From assembly GCA_037179515.1 (NCBI GenBank), contig JAXCGZ010002267.1, positions 1 to 64,000 of the forward strand: a DNA stretch of 64,000 nt, written 5' to 3'. The position numbers and the translations under genes were made by a program. This document shows, in pieces, positions 9,456-20,900 of this stretch. The notes under the pieces are model-generated. The model did no database searches, had not been told where the DNA came from, and saw nothing but the letters and a program-made list of their open reading frames with translations. Position 1 is the first letter of the stretch; each line of letters opens with the position of its first letter. The DNA is from Halocaridina rubra (Eukaryota > Arthropoda > Malacostraca > Decapoda > Atyidae).

Positions 9456-10113
9456 GCTGCAGTTGGTTTACCCTCAATGATTGATCTCAAGGCAAATCCA
9501 CCCCACACCCACCCGTCCCAGTTACTATGGTAACAGGTCTTGCTGTGAGAAAAGGTGCACTGAATATGTATATGTTTCTAGAATCTTACTTGTAATCATG
9601 TACTTCACTGAATATAACTACCTAACCTACGTCAGGTAGGTTAGGTTAGGTAATTATATTCAACGTGGCTCACTTGAGAATTGGTGGTGTCTCTGGTTAT
9701 GCTTATTTCTAATAATCAACCATAAATTTATAGGCGTGATTTCTAACAAAGTAATAGTTCTCCAAGAGTGGGTGAAGTCAGCTTTAGACATGTATATCAA
9801 AGAATTATTATTTCATGAAGTATGAATAAGAATTAAGGAAGGGTGCATAAAACCAATTTTAAACAATATTACTATACCTTTACCAATCAAACTAATGTAC
9901 CTGTTCCAATCAAATGAATGTACCTGTTCCTATCAAACCAATATGTCATCCCAATTTATAGTTACTTTAACAGGATTTATTCGTTACAAACTTGCATGCG
10001 AGGTACATATCTCAAACCAATAAAACAGCATTAAAATATTGTTCCTTAAAGTTATTGTCAAGCATCGGTACATTTAAAGAAGTTTAAATAAAGTAACACA
10101 TACAAAAAAATAC
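9456..10113. other. Noncoding stretch with a TTAGG-type palindrome
   Basis: At 9620-9660 an inverted repeat pairs CTACCTAACCTAC with GGTAGGTTAGGTTAGG, containing two to three TTAGG pentamers. The rest shows repeated 'gttcc(a/t)atcaaa' words near 9890-9945 and nothing else I recognise. Confidence 0.4.
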
Positions 10114-10165
10114 CTGATATTTTCTCTTAGAGGCTGAAGTACTTTAACGTTCGATGTTAAGTCTT
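10114..10165 (-). promoter_or_regulatory. Candidate 5'UTR exon of the RBIS-like gene
   Basis: On the minus strand a pyrimidine/purine-mixed stretch ends in AAATATCAG|GTATTT, a plausible donor. Its exon would join to the acceptor at about 8596. This is inference from splice-site form only. No start codon or conservation can be shown. Confidence 0.18.
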
Positions 10166-10188
10166 CCTTCAGTTACGGTTCTTTTTCT

Positions 10189-10394
10189 ATGCCTACAGCT
10201 ACACTGAATATTCTTGGATATTTATCACACATCTTTTATCCCTTCACATCTGACAAGTCATTACTCTCTCCATCTCTGTTTCTCTTTACTTTATGTATTC
10301 TTCATGCCCAGGCCCGATGCGGGCTGCTTTATTTTATAATTTTTTTTTGCCCCGTCCTGGTGTCACAATCATTAAAAAAAAAAAAAAAAAAAAA
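10189..10394 (+). mobile_element. Poly(A)-tailed retroposon, copy 2
   Basis: It carries the same 3' module as 9237-9455 (GCCCGTCCTGGTGTCACAAT) and a 21-base A run (10374-10394). It abuts the 3' end of the I-clade LINE that begins at 10395, so one element inserted next to or into the other's tail. Confidence 0.5.
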
Positions 10395-11032
10395 TTTAGT
10401 GACATAACAGGCAATTACATCAAATGGAGATTGTTAGAAAGCTAACAAGCCCGCCCCACAATTATAAAAAAAATATATAAAAAACATTTGTTCTTCAAAG
10501 CAAGTAATAATGAAAATGAAAACTACAAAAATATTGACAATCCTAATAATAATACACAATATGACAATTGGTCATTTCACTGACTATCTTATCTCAGTTA
10601 TAGCAAATATGCTGAGAAAATAAATAAACTAAACTCTAATGTCAAACTTAGAAATATTTTTCATAATTCGTTTAATCATATTATTTATTAAATAACACAC
10701 CATCTCTGTAATGTCAATAATACTATCACACCTGAACTCGTTTAGACCCCTACATTCCATTATATAATGATAAAGAGTATGAGATTTAACATGACCAAAT
10801 AATTTACAAGGGATACCATCAGGTTCTTTAACATATTGCCAGTCTCATCATAAATGCATCATATTTGGGTGAAGTTTTTCCATATGAAAAATACGCACTA
10901 TTCATAACTGTATCATAATTATTTCATGCTTTTGCTACCATTGTACAAAATAGCTCGAGCATTATCCAATTCCCATTTTTTTCTGAATTTTGCTACTTCA
11001 GATTTTATTCTTTTAATGCTCATAGTACAATT

Positions 11033-11283
11033 CTATTCTATGATGTCTTTTTCACAACCCAGCCTGGCCAAATTATCTGCAACGTCATTTAGATAAATAC
11101 CCCAATGGGAAAGTATCCACATAAAACTTACATCACATCCATGTGATTTTATATCATTTATACATTTCCTACATATTAATACTAAATCATCAGTAATAGG
11201 CATTTTAGTATCCAAGGCATATAAAGCACTCTGACAATCAATAAATGCAAATGCTATTTTTTTCTTTTCTAATACAAAATTAA

Positions 11284-11358
<75 letters not shown>

Positions 11359-11892
11359 CATAAAGTTCAGCAAAGATAGAGGAACTTTTATCAGCATTTT
11401 TTTTGGATATTCTTTCAATACACTAATGCAATATTCAAAAAATTCTCTAATTACAACACCACATCCTGCTCTAATTCCAATAACAGAGCCAACACTGTAC
11501 ATATGTATAGCATTTTCCCTGAGGTATTGAAAATTTTGTTTTCAGTGAATATTTGTTGTAATTCATATGGACAAGTATCCTGCTTCTTCAAATTTAATCG
11601 GTACATTTTTTTTTATCGACGAAGGTTTTAAGTAAACATTTTGAGACATTGGTACACAATATTCAACATCATAAACATTCAATATATTACAAAGCTTTTT
11701 GGTATATGAATTAACCTTAAAACCTCTAGAATAACCTGTTCTAAAATGATCAACAGCTGACTTTAGAAAAGCGTCATCACGCCTAATGAGTCGTAAAACA
11801 GATATGGCAGTCCTGTGAGACCTACACTCGGAATATTCAATTCCAATTATTTCTAGTCTTGTTGTCCTTGGACAACTAAGTACAATCCTCAT
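11033..11892 (-). pseudogene. LINE ORF2 remnant: RT thumb and RNase H
   Basis: From high to low coordinates: a thumb segment with LSCPRTTRLEI, a broken RNase H start (GSVIGIRAGCGVVIREFFEY, 11410-11490), a microsatellite expansion that destroys the frame, and the RNase H end (MWILSHWGIYLNDVADNLAR, 11055-11125) with the final conserved aspartate. RNase H would remove RNA from the first cDNA strand during target-primed integration. Several frame changes make it non-functional. Confidence 0.7.
11287..11357. repeat. (TA)n microsatellite
   Basis: About 71 bp of uninterrupted TA dinucleotides inside the LINE RNase H region. Confidence 0.95.
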
Positions 11893-12093
11893 TCTGAAGA
11901 ATTTCTAATGATTTAAGGTCCTTCTCTGAATAATTACCAAAACCGGAGCAGAATTATCAACAATGCTCTTTAAGACATAAACGGGACGATTATGTTATAT
12001 TTTGTTTGTTTACAATTGCAGCTTTGCTCGTCAATAGAAGACAGCCTTTAGATCTTTTCCTCACTTAAAATACAATTTTATTTATATTCTAAT

Positions 12094-13720
12094 AGAGGAA
12101 GGAGAAGTCAAGAAAAGGTGGAAAGAATATTTTTCACATCTCTTAAACACTGAAAACGATTGTGAAAAACTAGAAAATGTCCCTCCAATAGAAGGACCGA
12201 TAGCAAACATCAGTGAAAGTGAAGTAGAAAATGCTATTAAAGAAAGGAAAATCAAATAAAGCTGCAGGAAAGTCAGAGGTATCAATAGAAATTATCAAAG
12301 CTTTGGGAAATCTAGGAAAAAAGTGGGTGCATACACTGTGGAAAAAATCTGGGATGTAGAGGAAATGCCAAGGGACTGGAATGATAGTTGGATGATTAAA
12401 ATCTATAAACAGAAAGGAGACGTGTTAGATTGTGGGAGCTACAGGGGAATAAAGCTTTTGGAGCATGTATTTCAGATATTAGAAAGATTAGTAGAAGGGA
12501 GATTGAGAGTCTTGATAGATATACGTGAACAGCAGTTTTGATTTATGAAAGGACTGAGCACAGTGGATGCAATTTTTATAGTATGTCAAGTCCAAGAAAA
12601 GTATTTAGAAGGAAACAGAAATGTTTACATGCGTTTTGTGGATCTTGAAAAGGAGTATGATAGGGTACCGAGAAGAGTGGTGTATTGGTGTTTGAGAGAG
12701 AGAGAGGAGTACCAGAGAAGTTAGTAAGAATAGTGAAGATGATGCATGAGGGGGCAGGAACCACAGTACAGACAAAGTATGGGGAGGCTAAGGCATTCCC
12801 TGTGGAGGTCGGCCTCCATCAGGGATCAGCTCTGAGTCAGTTCTTGCTCCTCGTTGTTATCGACACTTTGACAAGAGAGTTAAGAAATAATGAAGAGCTG
12901 TGGGAACTGATGTTTGCCGATGATTTAGTCATTATAGCAGACACAGAAGATGAACTGCAAGAAAGGTTTTTAGCATGGAAAAGGGCCCTCGAAAAGAAAG
13001 GATTGAAAGTAAACCCAGGAAAGACAGAGCTAATGGTTAGTAGTAAAGGAGGTCAGGAAGAGGTAAGCCTCCAAATGGAAGATGGTACAGTGCTAAGTCA
13101 GAGCAGTGAGTTTAACTACTTGGGATCAGTATTAACAGAGGAGGGAGGTACTGAGAAAGCAGTGAGACAGAGAGTGAGGGAAGCATGGCGAAAATGGAAA
13201 GAAGTGACTGGAGTTATCTTAGACAAGAAAATGCCGTTAAAACTCAGAATGAAGATATACAAGACAGTGATCAGGCCTGTACTGCTATATGGGGCAGAAG
13301 TTTGATCACTTAGGAGGAGAGAGGAGGGACCGTTGGAGAGAACAGAAATGAGGATGGTTAGATGGATTGCTGGAATATCATTACTGGAGAGGAGGGAGAG
13401 GCGAGATATAAGAAGAATGTGTGGAATTTGTAATGTCATAAAGAAGGCTAGGGAAGCTCGTCTGAGATACTATTGCCATGTAGTAAGAAGAGGGGAGGAG
13501 GGACCAATCAGGAGAGCTAAGAACATGCCAGTGATAGGGAGAAGGAATGTGGGGCGCCAGCGGATCAGATGGATGGACGTGGTGGGGAGGAATATGGTTG
13601 AAGTTGGATTGGAGGAGGGAGATGCAAGGGATAGGAACAAGTGGAGGAAGTTGACTCGAGCGGCCGACCCTGCTATTCAGTGGGATCAATAAGGTCTAAG
13701 GAAGAAAAAGAAGTATCTGT
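12094..13720 (+). mobile_element. RTE-like LINE, 5'-truncated
   Basis: It encodes the reverse transcriptase and C-terminal region of a non-LTR element without RNase H, ending a few bases after the stop at about 13690. The endonuclease part is missing. Domain order and the closing W-x-DxxxRNKWRKL pattern resemble RTE-type elements of invertebrates. Confidence 0.75.
12097..13692 (+). pseudogene. RTE-like reverse transcriptase, broken
   Basis: Reverse transcriptase blocks in order: WNDSWMIKIYKQKGD and GSYRGIKLL (12375-12460), FVDLEKEYDRVPR (about 12640), VGLHQGSALS (about 12810-12835), and the catalytic FADDLVIIADT (12915-12945). These are followed by KVNPGKTELM and FNYLGSVL. The thumb and C-terminal WMDVVGRNM and RNKWRKL follow. 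Breaks: a frame change at about 12255, TGA at 12539-12541, slippage in a GA run at about 12690-12700, and TGA at 13303-13305 where tryptophan is expected. In a live element this enzyme copies its RNA at a nicked target. Confidence 0.8.
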
Positions 13721-14160
13721 TAGGAAAATGTTCTATATCCACAATTAAATATTATTTTTTTCTCTCTCTATTTATTCATCGATATACCCATCTACCAATC
13801 TTTCTATTTCTCATAAAAATACTTCTATATTTCCCACAGAACTCTAACATATTGAGTATTAAGAAATATGCAAAGAAGGCAGTTTAATTTTGGTACAATT
13901 AAATGATATTAATTACATCTTTTTTACTTGTTACATGTCAGTCAGTTCAAATTATTGGGTTGGACACCGATTGAAGCTTGGGAACTAAGGATCAAAAGCG
14001 GGTCTGCAGGAACTATGGCTGGATGTCCTTACTTACTCCCGGCCGTGGGTTCAATCGGGTATTCTGATAAGTTCGGTCACAGATTAGTGATTTCATTTTA
14101 ACGAATGTATTATTCTGACACCGGATATTCTGCGTAGAATACAGAAAAAGAAGAGTAACT
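13721..14160. other. Noncoding stretch
   Basis: No element or gene recognised. Confidence 0.4.
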
Positions 14161-14161
14161 G

Positions 14162-14203
<42 letters not shown>

Positions 14204-14217
14204 TATTATTATTATTA

Positions 14218-14307
<90 letters not shown>

Positions 14308-14352
14308 TATTATTATTATTATTTTTGTTGTTGTTGTTGTTGTTGTTGTTGT
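14161..14352. repeat. (ATT)n then (GTT)n microsatellite
   Basis: About 165 bp of TTA trinucleotides with rare interruptions pass directly into eight or nine GTT units near 14326-14352. Confidence 0.95.
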
Positions 14353-14432
14353 CATAATTATTATCTAAATCGTATATAAAATTAAAAAAATCTGCGAACA
14401 GAAAAATTTGAATGAGAAAGAGTGAGAGTGAG

Positions 14433-14625
14433 TCAAATTCAAATTCAAATTCAAAACATTTATTGACATACTAGGCAATTATATCAAATGGAGCTTGTTA
14501 GCAAGATAACAAGCCCTCCCCACAACTATAATAAAAAAAAAATTGTTTTTCAAAGCAAGCAATAATAACAATGAAAATTACAATAAAATTGGCAATCATA
14601 ATAATGATACACTATATGACGTGAG
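14433..14625 (-). mobile_element. I-clade-type LINE 3' end fragment
   Basis: This stretch matches 10397-10560 of copy A. On the minus strand its 3' end is a TTGAAT-type short tandem tail (CAAATTCAAATTCAAATTCA on the plus strand, 14434-14453). It stops where the next copy of the same family begins with the same tail at 14627. Confidence 0.6.
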
Positions 14626-14823
14626 TCAAATTCAAATTCAAAATTTTTAGTGACATGATACACAATATGACAATTGGTCATTTTACTGACTATCTTATCT
14701 CAGTTATAGCAAATATGCTGAGAAAATAAATAAACTAAACTCTAATGTCAAACTTGGAAATATTTTTTTCATAATTCGTTTAATCATATGGTTATATGTC
14801 AATATATGTAATGTCAATATGCA

Positions 14824-16084
14824 TACAAACATACATACATATACCTTGGCTGTTTCCCCCTTTAATTGGGGGGTAGCCGACATCAAGAAAGGAAAACAAA
14901 TAGGGGGATTACTTTGCTCTATGGGCAATGACGAGGGAGCTAGCGACCGTTCAGATGGCACTGCTGGAGTGCCACAGCCCATCCTCCCGGCTCTTCCACA
15001 ACCTGTGTCGCTTCACAACTGCCAGCTCCTCCTACTGCCTCTACCACAGGGCTATCTCTGTAAGATGCAGCCCCGTGGTAACAGCAGATGCCCATCAGAG
15101 CCGCGTCACAATCGCTCGCCACTCATTCCTATTCCTAGCACGCTCGCTTGCTTCCCTCACATCCATCCTCCTATCATTCAGGGCTCTCCTTACTCCATCC
15201 ATCCATCCAAACCTAGGCCACACTCTAGCATTTCTCCCATCAACTCTTGCATTCATCACCTTTTTCAGCAGTCTTTCATCATCCATCCTTTCCATATGGC
15301 CAAACCATCTCAGAACATTCATATCTACTCTGGCTGCAATTTCTCTCCTCACACCCGTTCTTGCTCTCACCACTTCATTCTTAACCCTATCCAATCGAGA
15401 TACACCAATCATACTCCTCAGGCATTTCATCTCAAACACATTTAGTTTCCGTCTCTCACTTACTTTCATACCCCATAACTCTGATCCATACATCACAGTT
15501 GGCACAACCACTTTCTCATACAAAACTTTCTTAACATTCATTTCCAATCCTCTATTCTTCATCACTCCTTTCAATGCACCCAACACTTTACATCCTTCAT
15601 TCACTCTGTGAAACACATCCGCTTCCACTCCACCATTTGCAGCTATAACCGAGCCTAAATACTTAAACTGATTAACCTCCTCAAGTGTCTCTCCATTCAA
15701 CATAATATTCAATCCAGCACCATCCTCATTTCTTGTACACCTCATAACCTTACTCTTTCCCACATTCACTCGCAGCTTCCTTCTCTCACACACCATTCCA
15801 AATTCTGACACTAACTGACACAGCTTTTCCTCTGAATCTGCCACCATCACAGTATCATCTGCAAACAGCAACTGATTCAGCTCCCACTCGTTATCATCCC
15901 CATCTACCATTCTCAAACCTCGACCACGCACTCGTTCATTCACCTCTCTTACAACTCCATCAATATACAAATTGAACAGCCATGGTGACATCACACATTC
16001 CCTGTCTCAGTCCCACACTCACTGAAAACCACTCACTCACTTCATTCCCTACCCTAACACAAGCTCTACTACCCTCATACAAAC
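14824..16084 (-). mobile_element. RTE-like LINE, 5'-truncated, with 10-bp target duplication
   Basis: It is flanked by TCAATATGCA on both sides. On the minus strand it ends in a TATG-type simple repeat (14824-14845), a common LINE tail form, after a GC-rich 3' UTR. The 5' end is lost within the reverse transcriptase at 16084, as expected for target-primed integration that stopped early. Confidence 0.82.
15095..16084 (-). pseudogene. RTE-like reverse transcriptase, C-terminal part
   Basis: A 299-codon frame is open from 15994 to 15095. It starts just after the QG box, with MSPWLFNLYIDGVVREV, then LLFADDTVMVADS (catalytic aspartates), NVGKSKVM and FKYLGSVI. A thumb region follows (VMYGSELWGM, RSMIGVSRLDRVKNE, RWFGHMERMDD) and an arginine-rich end with RNRNEW. 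The N-terminal continuation 15995-16084 is in a different frame, so one indel separates them. Apart from that the open stretch is free of stops, so this copy is younger than the LINE it interrupts. Confidence 0.8.
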
Positions 16085-16135
16085 TCAATATGCAATGTCA
16101 ATAATTCTATTACACCTGAACTCGTTTAGACCCCT

Positions 16136-16315
16136 TCATTCCATTATATAATGATACAAAGTATGAGATTTAATATGACCACATAATTTACAAAGGATAC
16201 CATCAGTTTCTTTAAGATATTGCCAGTAATATTTATATCCAAAACGCAGTCTCATCATAAATGCATCATATTTGGGTGAAGCTTTGCCATATGAAAAATA
16301 TGTACTATTTATAAC
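16136..16315 (-). pseudogene. C-terminal zinc-knuckle region of I-clade LINE copy B
   Basis: It reads LRFGYKYYWQYLKE, a short spacer, then CKLCGHIKSHTLYHYI with the C-x2-C...H pattern found after RNase H in I-type ORF2 proteins. The RNase H part lies beyond the BEL insertion at 33668-33885. Confidence 0.65.
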
Positions 16316-16334
16316 TGTTACCGCCACCCTTGGT

Positions 16335-16399
<65 letters not shown>
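16316..16399 (+). repeat. BEL left LTR, 5' piece with (TA)n
   Basis: It begins TGTTACCGCCACCCTTGGTG and runs into (TA)n at 16337-16399, where the LINE begins. The remainder of this LTR is at 25017-25542. Confidence 0.75.
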
Positions 16400-16402
<3 letters not shown>

Positions 16403-16722
16403 TTTATTTTATTAATTTATTGCGCCAAGGCATCAGACATTACATGATCACATAAAAAATCATGGCAACAAAATGCTTCAAATGATACACAACCAAGAAT
16501 AGAACATAGTTTACAGGGAGGTGTACACATAGATAAAACATTGCTACATGCTAACACACAACCCACAGTATGGCAGCAAAAAGTACATTATATACAATAG
16601 AAAAGCTCAGAGAAGCACAGAACACACAAACACATTACAGACAAAAACAAAACGGCATCATACAGCAACATACAAAGAAAATATACGATATAATATACAA
16701 TAAAATATACAATATAATATAA
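16400..16722 (-). other. 3' UTR of the I-clade LINE
   Basis: Noncoding after the ORF2 stop at 16723. It is A-rich on the minus strand and ends with an AATAAA-containing tail next to the TA tract. Confidence 0.6.
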
Positions 16723-17966
16723 TTAATGGCCACCAAAGTGAGGATACGGAGTAAGAATAACATCAAGGTTGTCATCATGAAGCAAAAACGAGCAGTTCTG
16801 ACCTCGTGGTAATAAATCTCTCGATGTGGGGCACTGAAGACAATAGTGGTCAAGAGTGTTAGCATTAGGACGGTCGCATAAATTACAGGAGGTGTACTCT
16901 GGCATATCTAGAGTCTGGGAGACCTGCCATAAAGGCCGATACCCCATTCTGAGCCGAGCACTAACTACGTGTGTTTCCACACCATTAACCCGCGTCTGCA
17001 ATACTTGTAGCGACTGTGGAGAAAGTGATCATGGTGCTGTATGAACACACTGTTGGCCCTCTCTGCATCCCTGCAGCGGACCGTCATGGCAAACCCAGCT
17101 GAGTAGATGATGTTATGTAGGCATCAGAGGGAGGGCTCGGCATCCACAGCATACCCATCCGGCATACAGGCCGCCTTGGCAAGACGATCCGCCGTGTCGT
17201 TGCCAGTCAGCCCAATGTGAGAGGGCGTCCATACAAGCAACACAACAAGAGAAGCATCCCGAGTGGCAGTGTGGCGACATAGTATATCTCCCAAAACATG
17301 GCCACAGACGGATCTTGTCAAGGATAGGGCACGTAGGGCCGATTTGGAGTCACAAATTATTACCCCATTCACTCGTCGTCGAACAAGGAGAGTTACGGCA
17401 TCCAAGATGGCATTCAGCTCACAGTAAGTGGAGCTCGACAAGGTGGGTAGTCTACAGGCAATCCATGAATCAGCCGGTACAGGCGGCTCCATGGTGGGGG
17501 AAAATACAGCACATGCCACCCTCCCATCTGCTTGCACAGAACCATCAACATAGATGTGGTGCGCTGCAAGGAAGGACGTGGACACACCAGCGATAGTCTC
17601 CAGAGCTAACTGTCTCTGCAGGGGGGGATAGATATCTTTCGAGGTCGGTGTAAATGTGAAAACAAGGAGGGGGACACGCCAGGGTAGTAAATCTGAGACA
17701 GCAACCTGCACAGGCAGGTCGATGTCAAGGCCAAGGAGAATGTTACTCCCCACCCTGATAAGGTTATGACCTCCTGCTAGAAGGGGGAGCCTGGGTGTGT
17801 CTAGGCACAGGGACGTCCTCATGATAGCAGAGAAGTACGGAGCAAGATGGGGGTAGTGAAGACACTTAACAGTGACACAGGACACATTGGCATAAATCCT
17901 CTCCACAAGATGGGGCAAGTTGAGCTCCAACTGCATACTCACAATACGGGTAGAGAGAGAACATCA
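16723..17966 (-). pseudogene. LINE ORF2 C-terminal part: thumb, RNase H, zinc knuckle
   Basis: The frame 17942-17124 holds the thumb (SMQLELNLPHLVERIY) and RNase H with its four acidic positions: YVDGS, YCELNAIL, ICDSKSAL and GNDTADRLAKAA. A shifted frame 17001-16723 carries ARLRMGYRPLWQV and the C-terminal knuckle SCNLCDRPNANTLDHYC. An in-frame TGA at 17964-17966 separates this part from the reverse transcriptase core, where glycine is usual in related elements. RNase H activity would have helped second-strand synthesis. Confidence 0.8.
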
Positions 17967-20900
17967 CAATATAAATCTCATGACTCGATTCTGGAACTTT
18001 TCAAGTGGCTCGAGAGCTGGTCTAGGAAGTTGACACAAGGCAGGGGACAGATAGTCGACCACTGACCGAAGTAGTAGGATGTAGAGGGTCCTCGCCACTG
18101 AGATGGAGACACCTGCAGCATTGTTGGCAAACCACTTGATAGGGGCAAAGCGGGGCTCCAGACGGTCAAGAAGGCTCTTCACAAAGGGATGAATTCGTTG
18201 ATGTGCAGGTATAGCTGGGGTAATCTGGACTGGTGCACCTAAATACGTGTACTGTGTGCAGTGAGGAATGACATTACCACCCATGGTGAATGCGGGCAGT
18301 GGTCTGCAGTTGCGTGAAGTAAAAATCCTGCTTTTTTCTGGGGAGATAATAAGGCCACAGGAGGTAGCAGACTTGTAAAAAACTTGGAGCATGTGCTGAG
18401 GGTCGTGAGTTGAGGTCGTGTGGATGCATATGTCGTCCGCATAGCAGGTAACTGTAGTACCGGGAATGACAGGAAGGAGGGAGAGTAGACGATGCATAAG
18501 GATATTGAATAGAAAAGGACTTAGCACCCCCTCCGAGGAGTGCCCAGTTCAAAACGTTCATAGGAGCTATACGACCCTTTAAAGTGGACACGTGATTTTC
18601 CGTTGCAGAGATATCCCCGTATCCATTTCAGTATGCTCCCCCAAACTCCAAAGTCCACCAGCTGGTCAAGAATAATTTCCCTGTTGGCTATATCGAAGGC
18701 AGATTTGAGGTCCAGGAAGGCAACCACACTGGTGGGAAAAAGGCGGATGTAGAGTTCAGCGAGGCAGTGATGTGTGCTCCGTTGCGGGAGGAAACCATAA
18801 AGGCTGGGGGAGAGCTTATCCTGTAGACAGTGCATGAGCCGTGCACGAAGGATGCATTCAAACACTTTGCTGAAACTGGAGGTGAGGGAGATAGGCTTAA
18901 ATTTGTCGGTTCCAGGTTTTGGTAGAGGACTAATAGTACTTCTGGTCCAGGCAGAGGGCACATGCCCCAAGCAAAAGCAAAGATTGAAGAGCTGCAGTAG
19001 GGGGTTACTGGGAACTTTCTGAAGAAGACGGAGAACTTGATATGTAAGACCATCCTCCCCAGGGGCAGTAGCCATAATCCTAGCAAGAGCACGTCGTAGT
19101 TCATCCTCTGTGAATAGGATATCATCCTCCTCATCTGTCTGTAGTACTGCACACATCAGGCGGAGGCTACGAATACTGAGGCGGGTGGAGAGTGCTTCTT
19201 GAACGTTCCCAGGAAGGTTGAAAGCTTGTGACTGCGCTGACCAGGAAGTAATGAGGTCCTGAGCATACTCAAATGGACTGTGGTGCAGAGCAAAGGTGAA
19301 TTTCTTCTTGACAGCCTTCCTTATAAGATGCCACATAGTCCCAGCGCTAGTCTGATGGTTAATACTATCCATAAATTTCTGCCAATACTTCGTGTGCACG
19401 AAGGATGCATTCAAACACTTTGCTGAAACTGGAGGTGAGGGAGATAGGCTTAAATTTGTCGGTTCCAGGTTTTGGTAGAGGACTAATAGTACTTCTGGTC
19501 CAGGCAGAGGGCACATGCCCCAAGCAAAAGCAAAGATTGAAGAGCTGCAGTAGGGGGTTACTGGGAACTTTCTGAAGAAGACGGAGAACTTGATATGTAA
19601 GACCATCCTCCCCAGGGGCAGTAGCCATAATCCTAGCAAGAGCACGTCGTAGTTCATCCTCTGTGAATAGGATATCATCCTCCTCATCTGTCTGTAGTAC
19701 TGCACACATCAGGCGGAGGCTACGAATACTGAGGCGGGTGGAGAGTGCTTCTTGAACGTTCCCAGGAAGGTTGAAAGCTTGTGACTGCGCTGACCAGGAA
19801 GTAATGAGGTCCTGAGCATACTCAAATGGACTGTGGTGCAGAGCAAAGGTGAATTTCTTCTTGACAGCCTTCCTTATAAGATGCCACATAGTCCCAGCGC
19901 TAGTCTGATGGTTAATACTATCCATAAATTTCTGCCAATACTTCGTGTGCACGAAGGATGCATTCAAACACTTTGCTGAAACTGGAGGTGAGGGAGATAG
20001 GCTTAAATTTGTCGGTTCCAGGTTTTGGTAGAGGACTAATAGTACTTCTGGTCCAGGCAGAGGGCACATGCCCCAAGCAAAAGCAAAGATTGAAGAGCTG
20101 CAGTAGGGGGTTACTGGGAACTTTCTGAAGAAGACGGAGAACTTGATATGTAAGACCATCCTCCCCAGGGGCAGTAGCCATAATCCTAGCAAGAGCACGT
20201 CGTAGTTCATCCTCTGTGAATAGGATATCATCCTCCTCATCTGTCTGTAGTACTGCACACATCAGGCGGAGGCTACGAATACTGAGGCGGGTGGAGAGTG
20301 CTTCTTGAACGTTCCCAGGAAGGTTGAAAGCTTGTGACTGCGCTGACCAGGAAGTAATGAGGTCCTGAGCATACTCAAATGGACTGTGGTGCAGAGCAAA
20401 GGTGAATTTCTTCTTGACAGCCTTCCTTATAAGATGCCACATAGTCCCAGCGCTAGTCTGATGGTTAATACTATCCATAAATTTCTGCCAATACTTCGTG
20501 TGCACGAAGGATGCATTCAAACACTTTGCTGAAACTGGAGGTGAGGGAGATAGGCTTAAATTTGTCGGTTCCAGGTTTTGGTAGAGGACTAATAGTACTT
20601 CTGGTCCAGGCAGAGGGCACATGCCCCAAGCAAAAGCAAAGATTGAAGAGCTGCAGTAGGGGGTTACTGGGAACTTTCTGAAGAAGACGGAGAACTTGAT
20701 ATGTAAGACCATCCTCCCCAGGGGCAGTAGCCATAATCCTAGCAAGAGCACGTCGTAGTTCATCCTCTGTGAATAGGATATCATCCTCCTCATCTGTCTG
20801 TAGTACTGCACACATCAGGCGGAGGCTACGAATACTGAGGCGGGTGGAGAGTGCTTCTTGAACGTTCCCAGGAAGGTTGAAAGCTTGTGACTGCGCTGAC

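Larger units (their letters stand above)
10395..11990 (-). mobile_element. I-clade-type LINE, 5'-truncated (copy A)
   Basis: Read on the minus strand, the thumb region after the reverse transcriptase (11563-11985, with MRIVLSCPRTTRLEI) is followed by RNase H and a noncoding 3' part. The same family recurs at 14433-14625, 14627-34240 (nested) and 63620-63740. A (TA)n tract at 11287-11357 has expanded inside the RNase H region. RNase H after the reverse transcriptase places it with the I group of LINEs rather than CR1 or RTE. The 5' end is lost near 11990. Confidence 0.75.

Noticed and set aside
9615..9662. Telomere or subtelomeric boundary
   Set aside because: Only two or three TTAGG units, embedded in ordinary interspersed sequence.
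14819..15611. Plus-strand frames of 208 and 227 residues
   Set aside because: They are antisense shadows of the RTE-like reverse transcriptase that is clearly coded on the minus strand with FADD and YLGS motifs.
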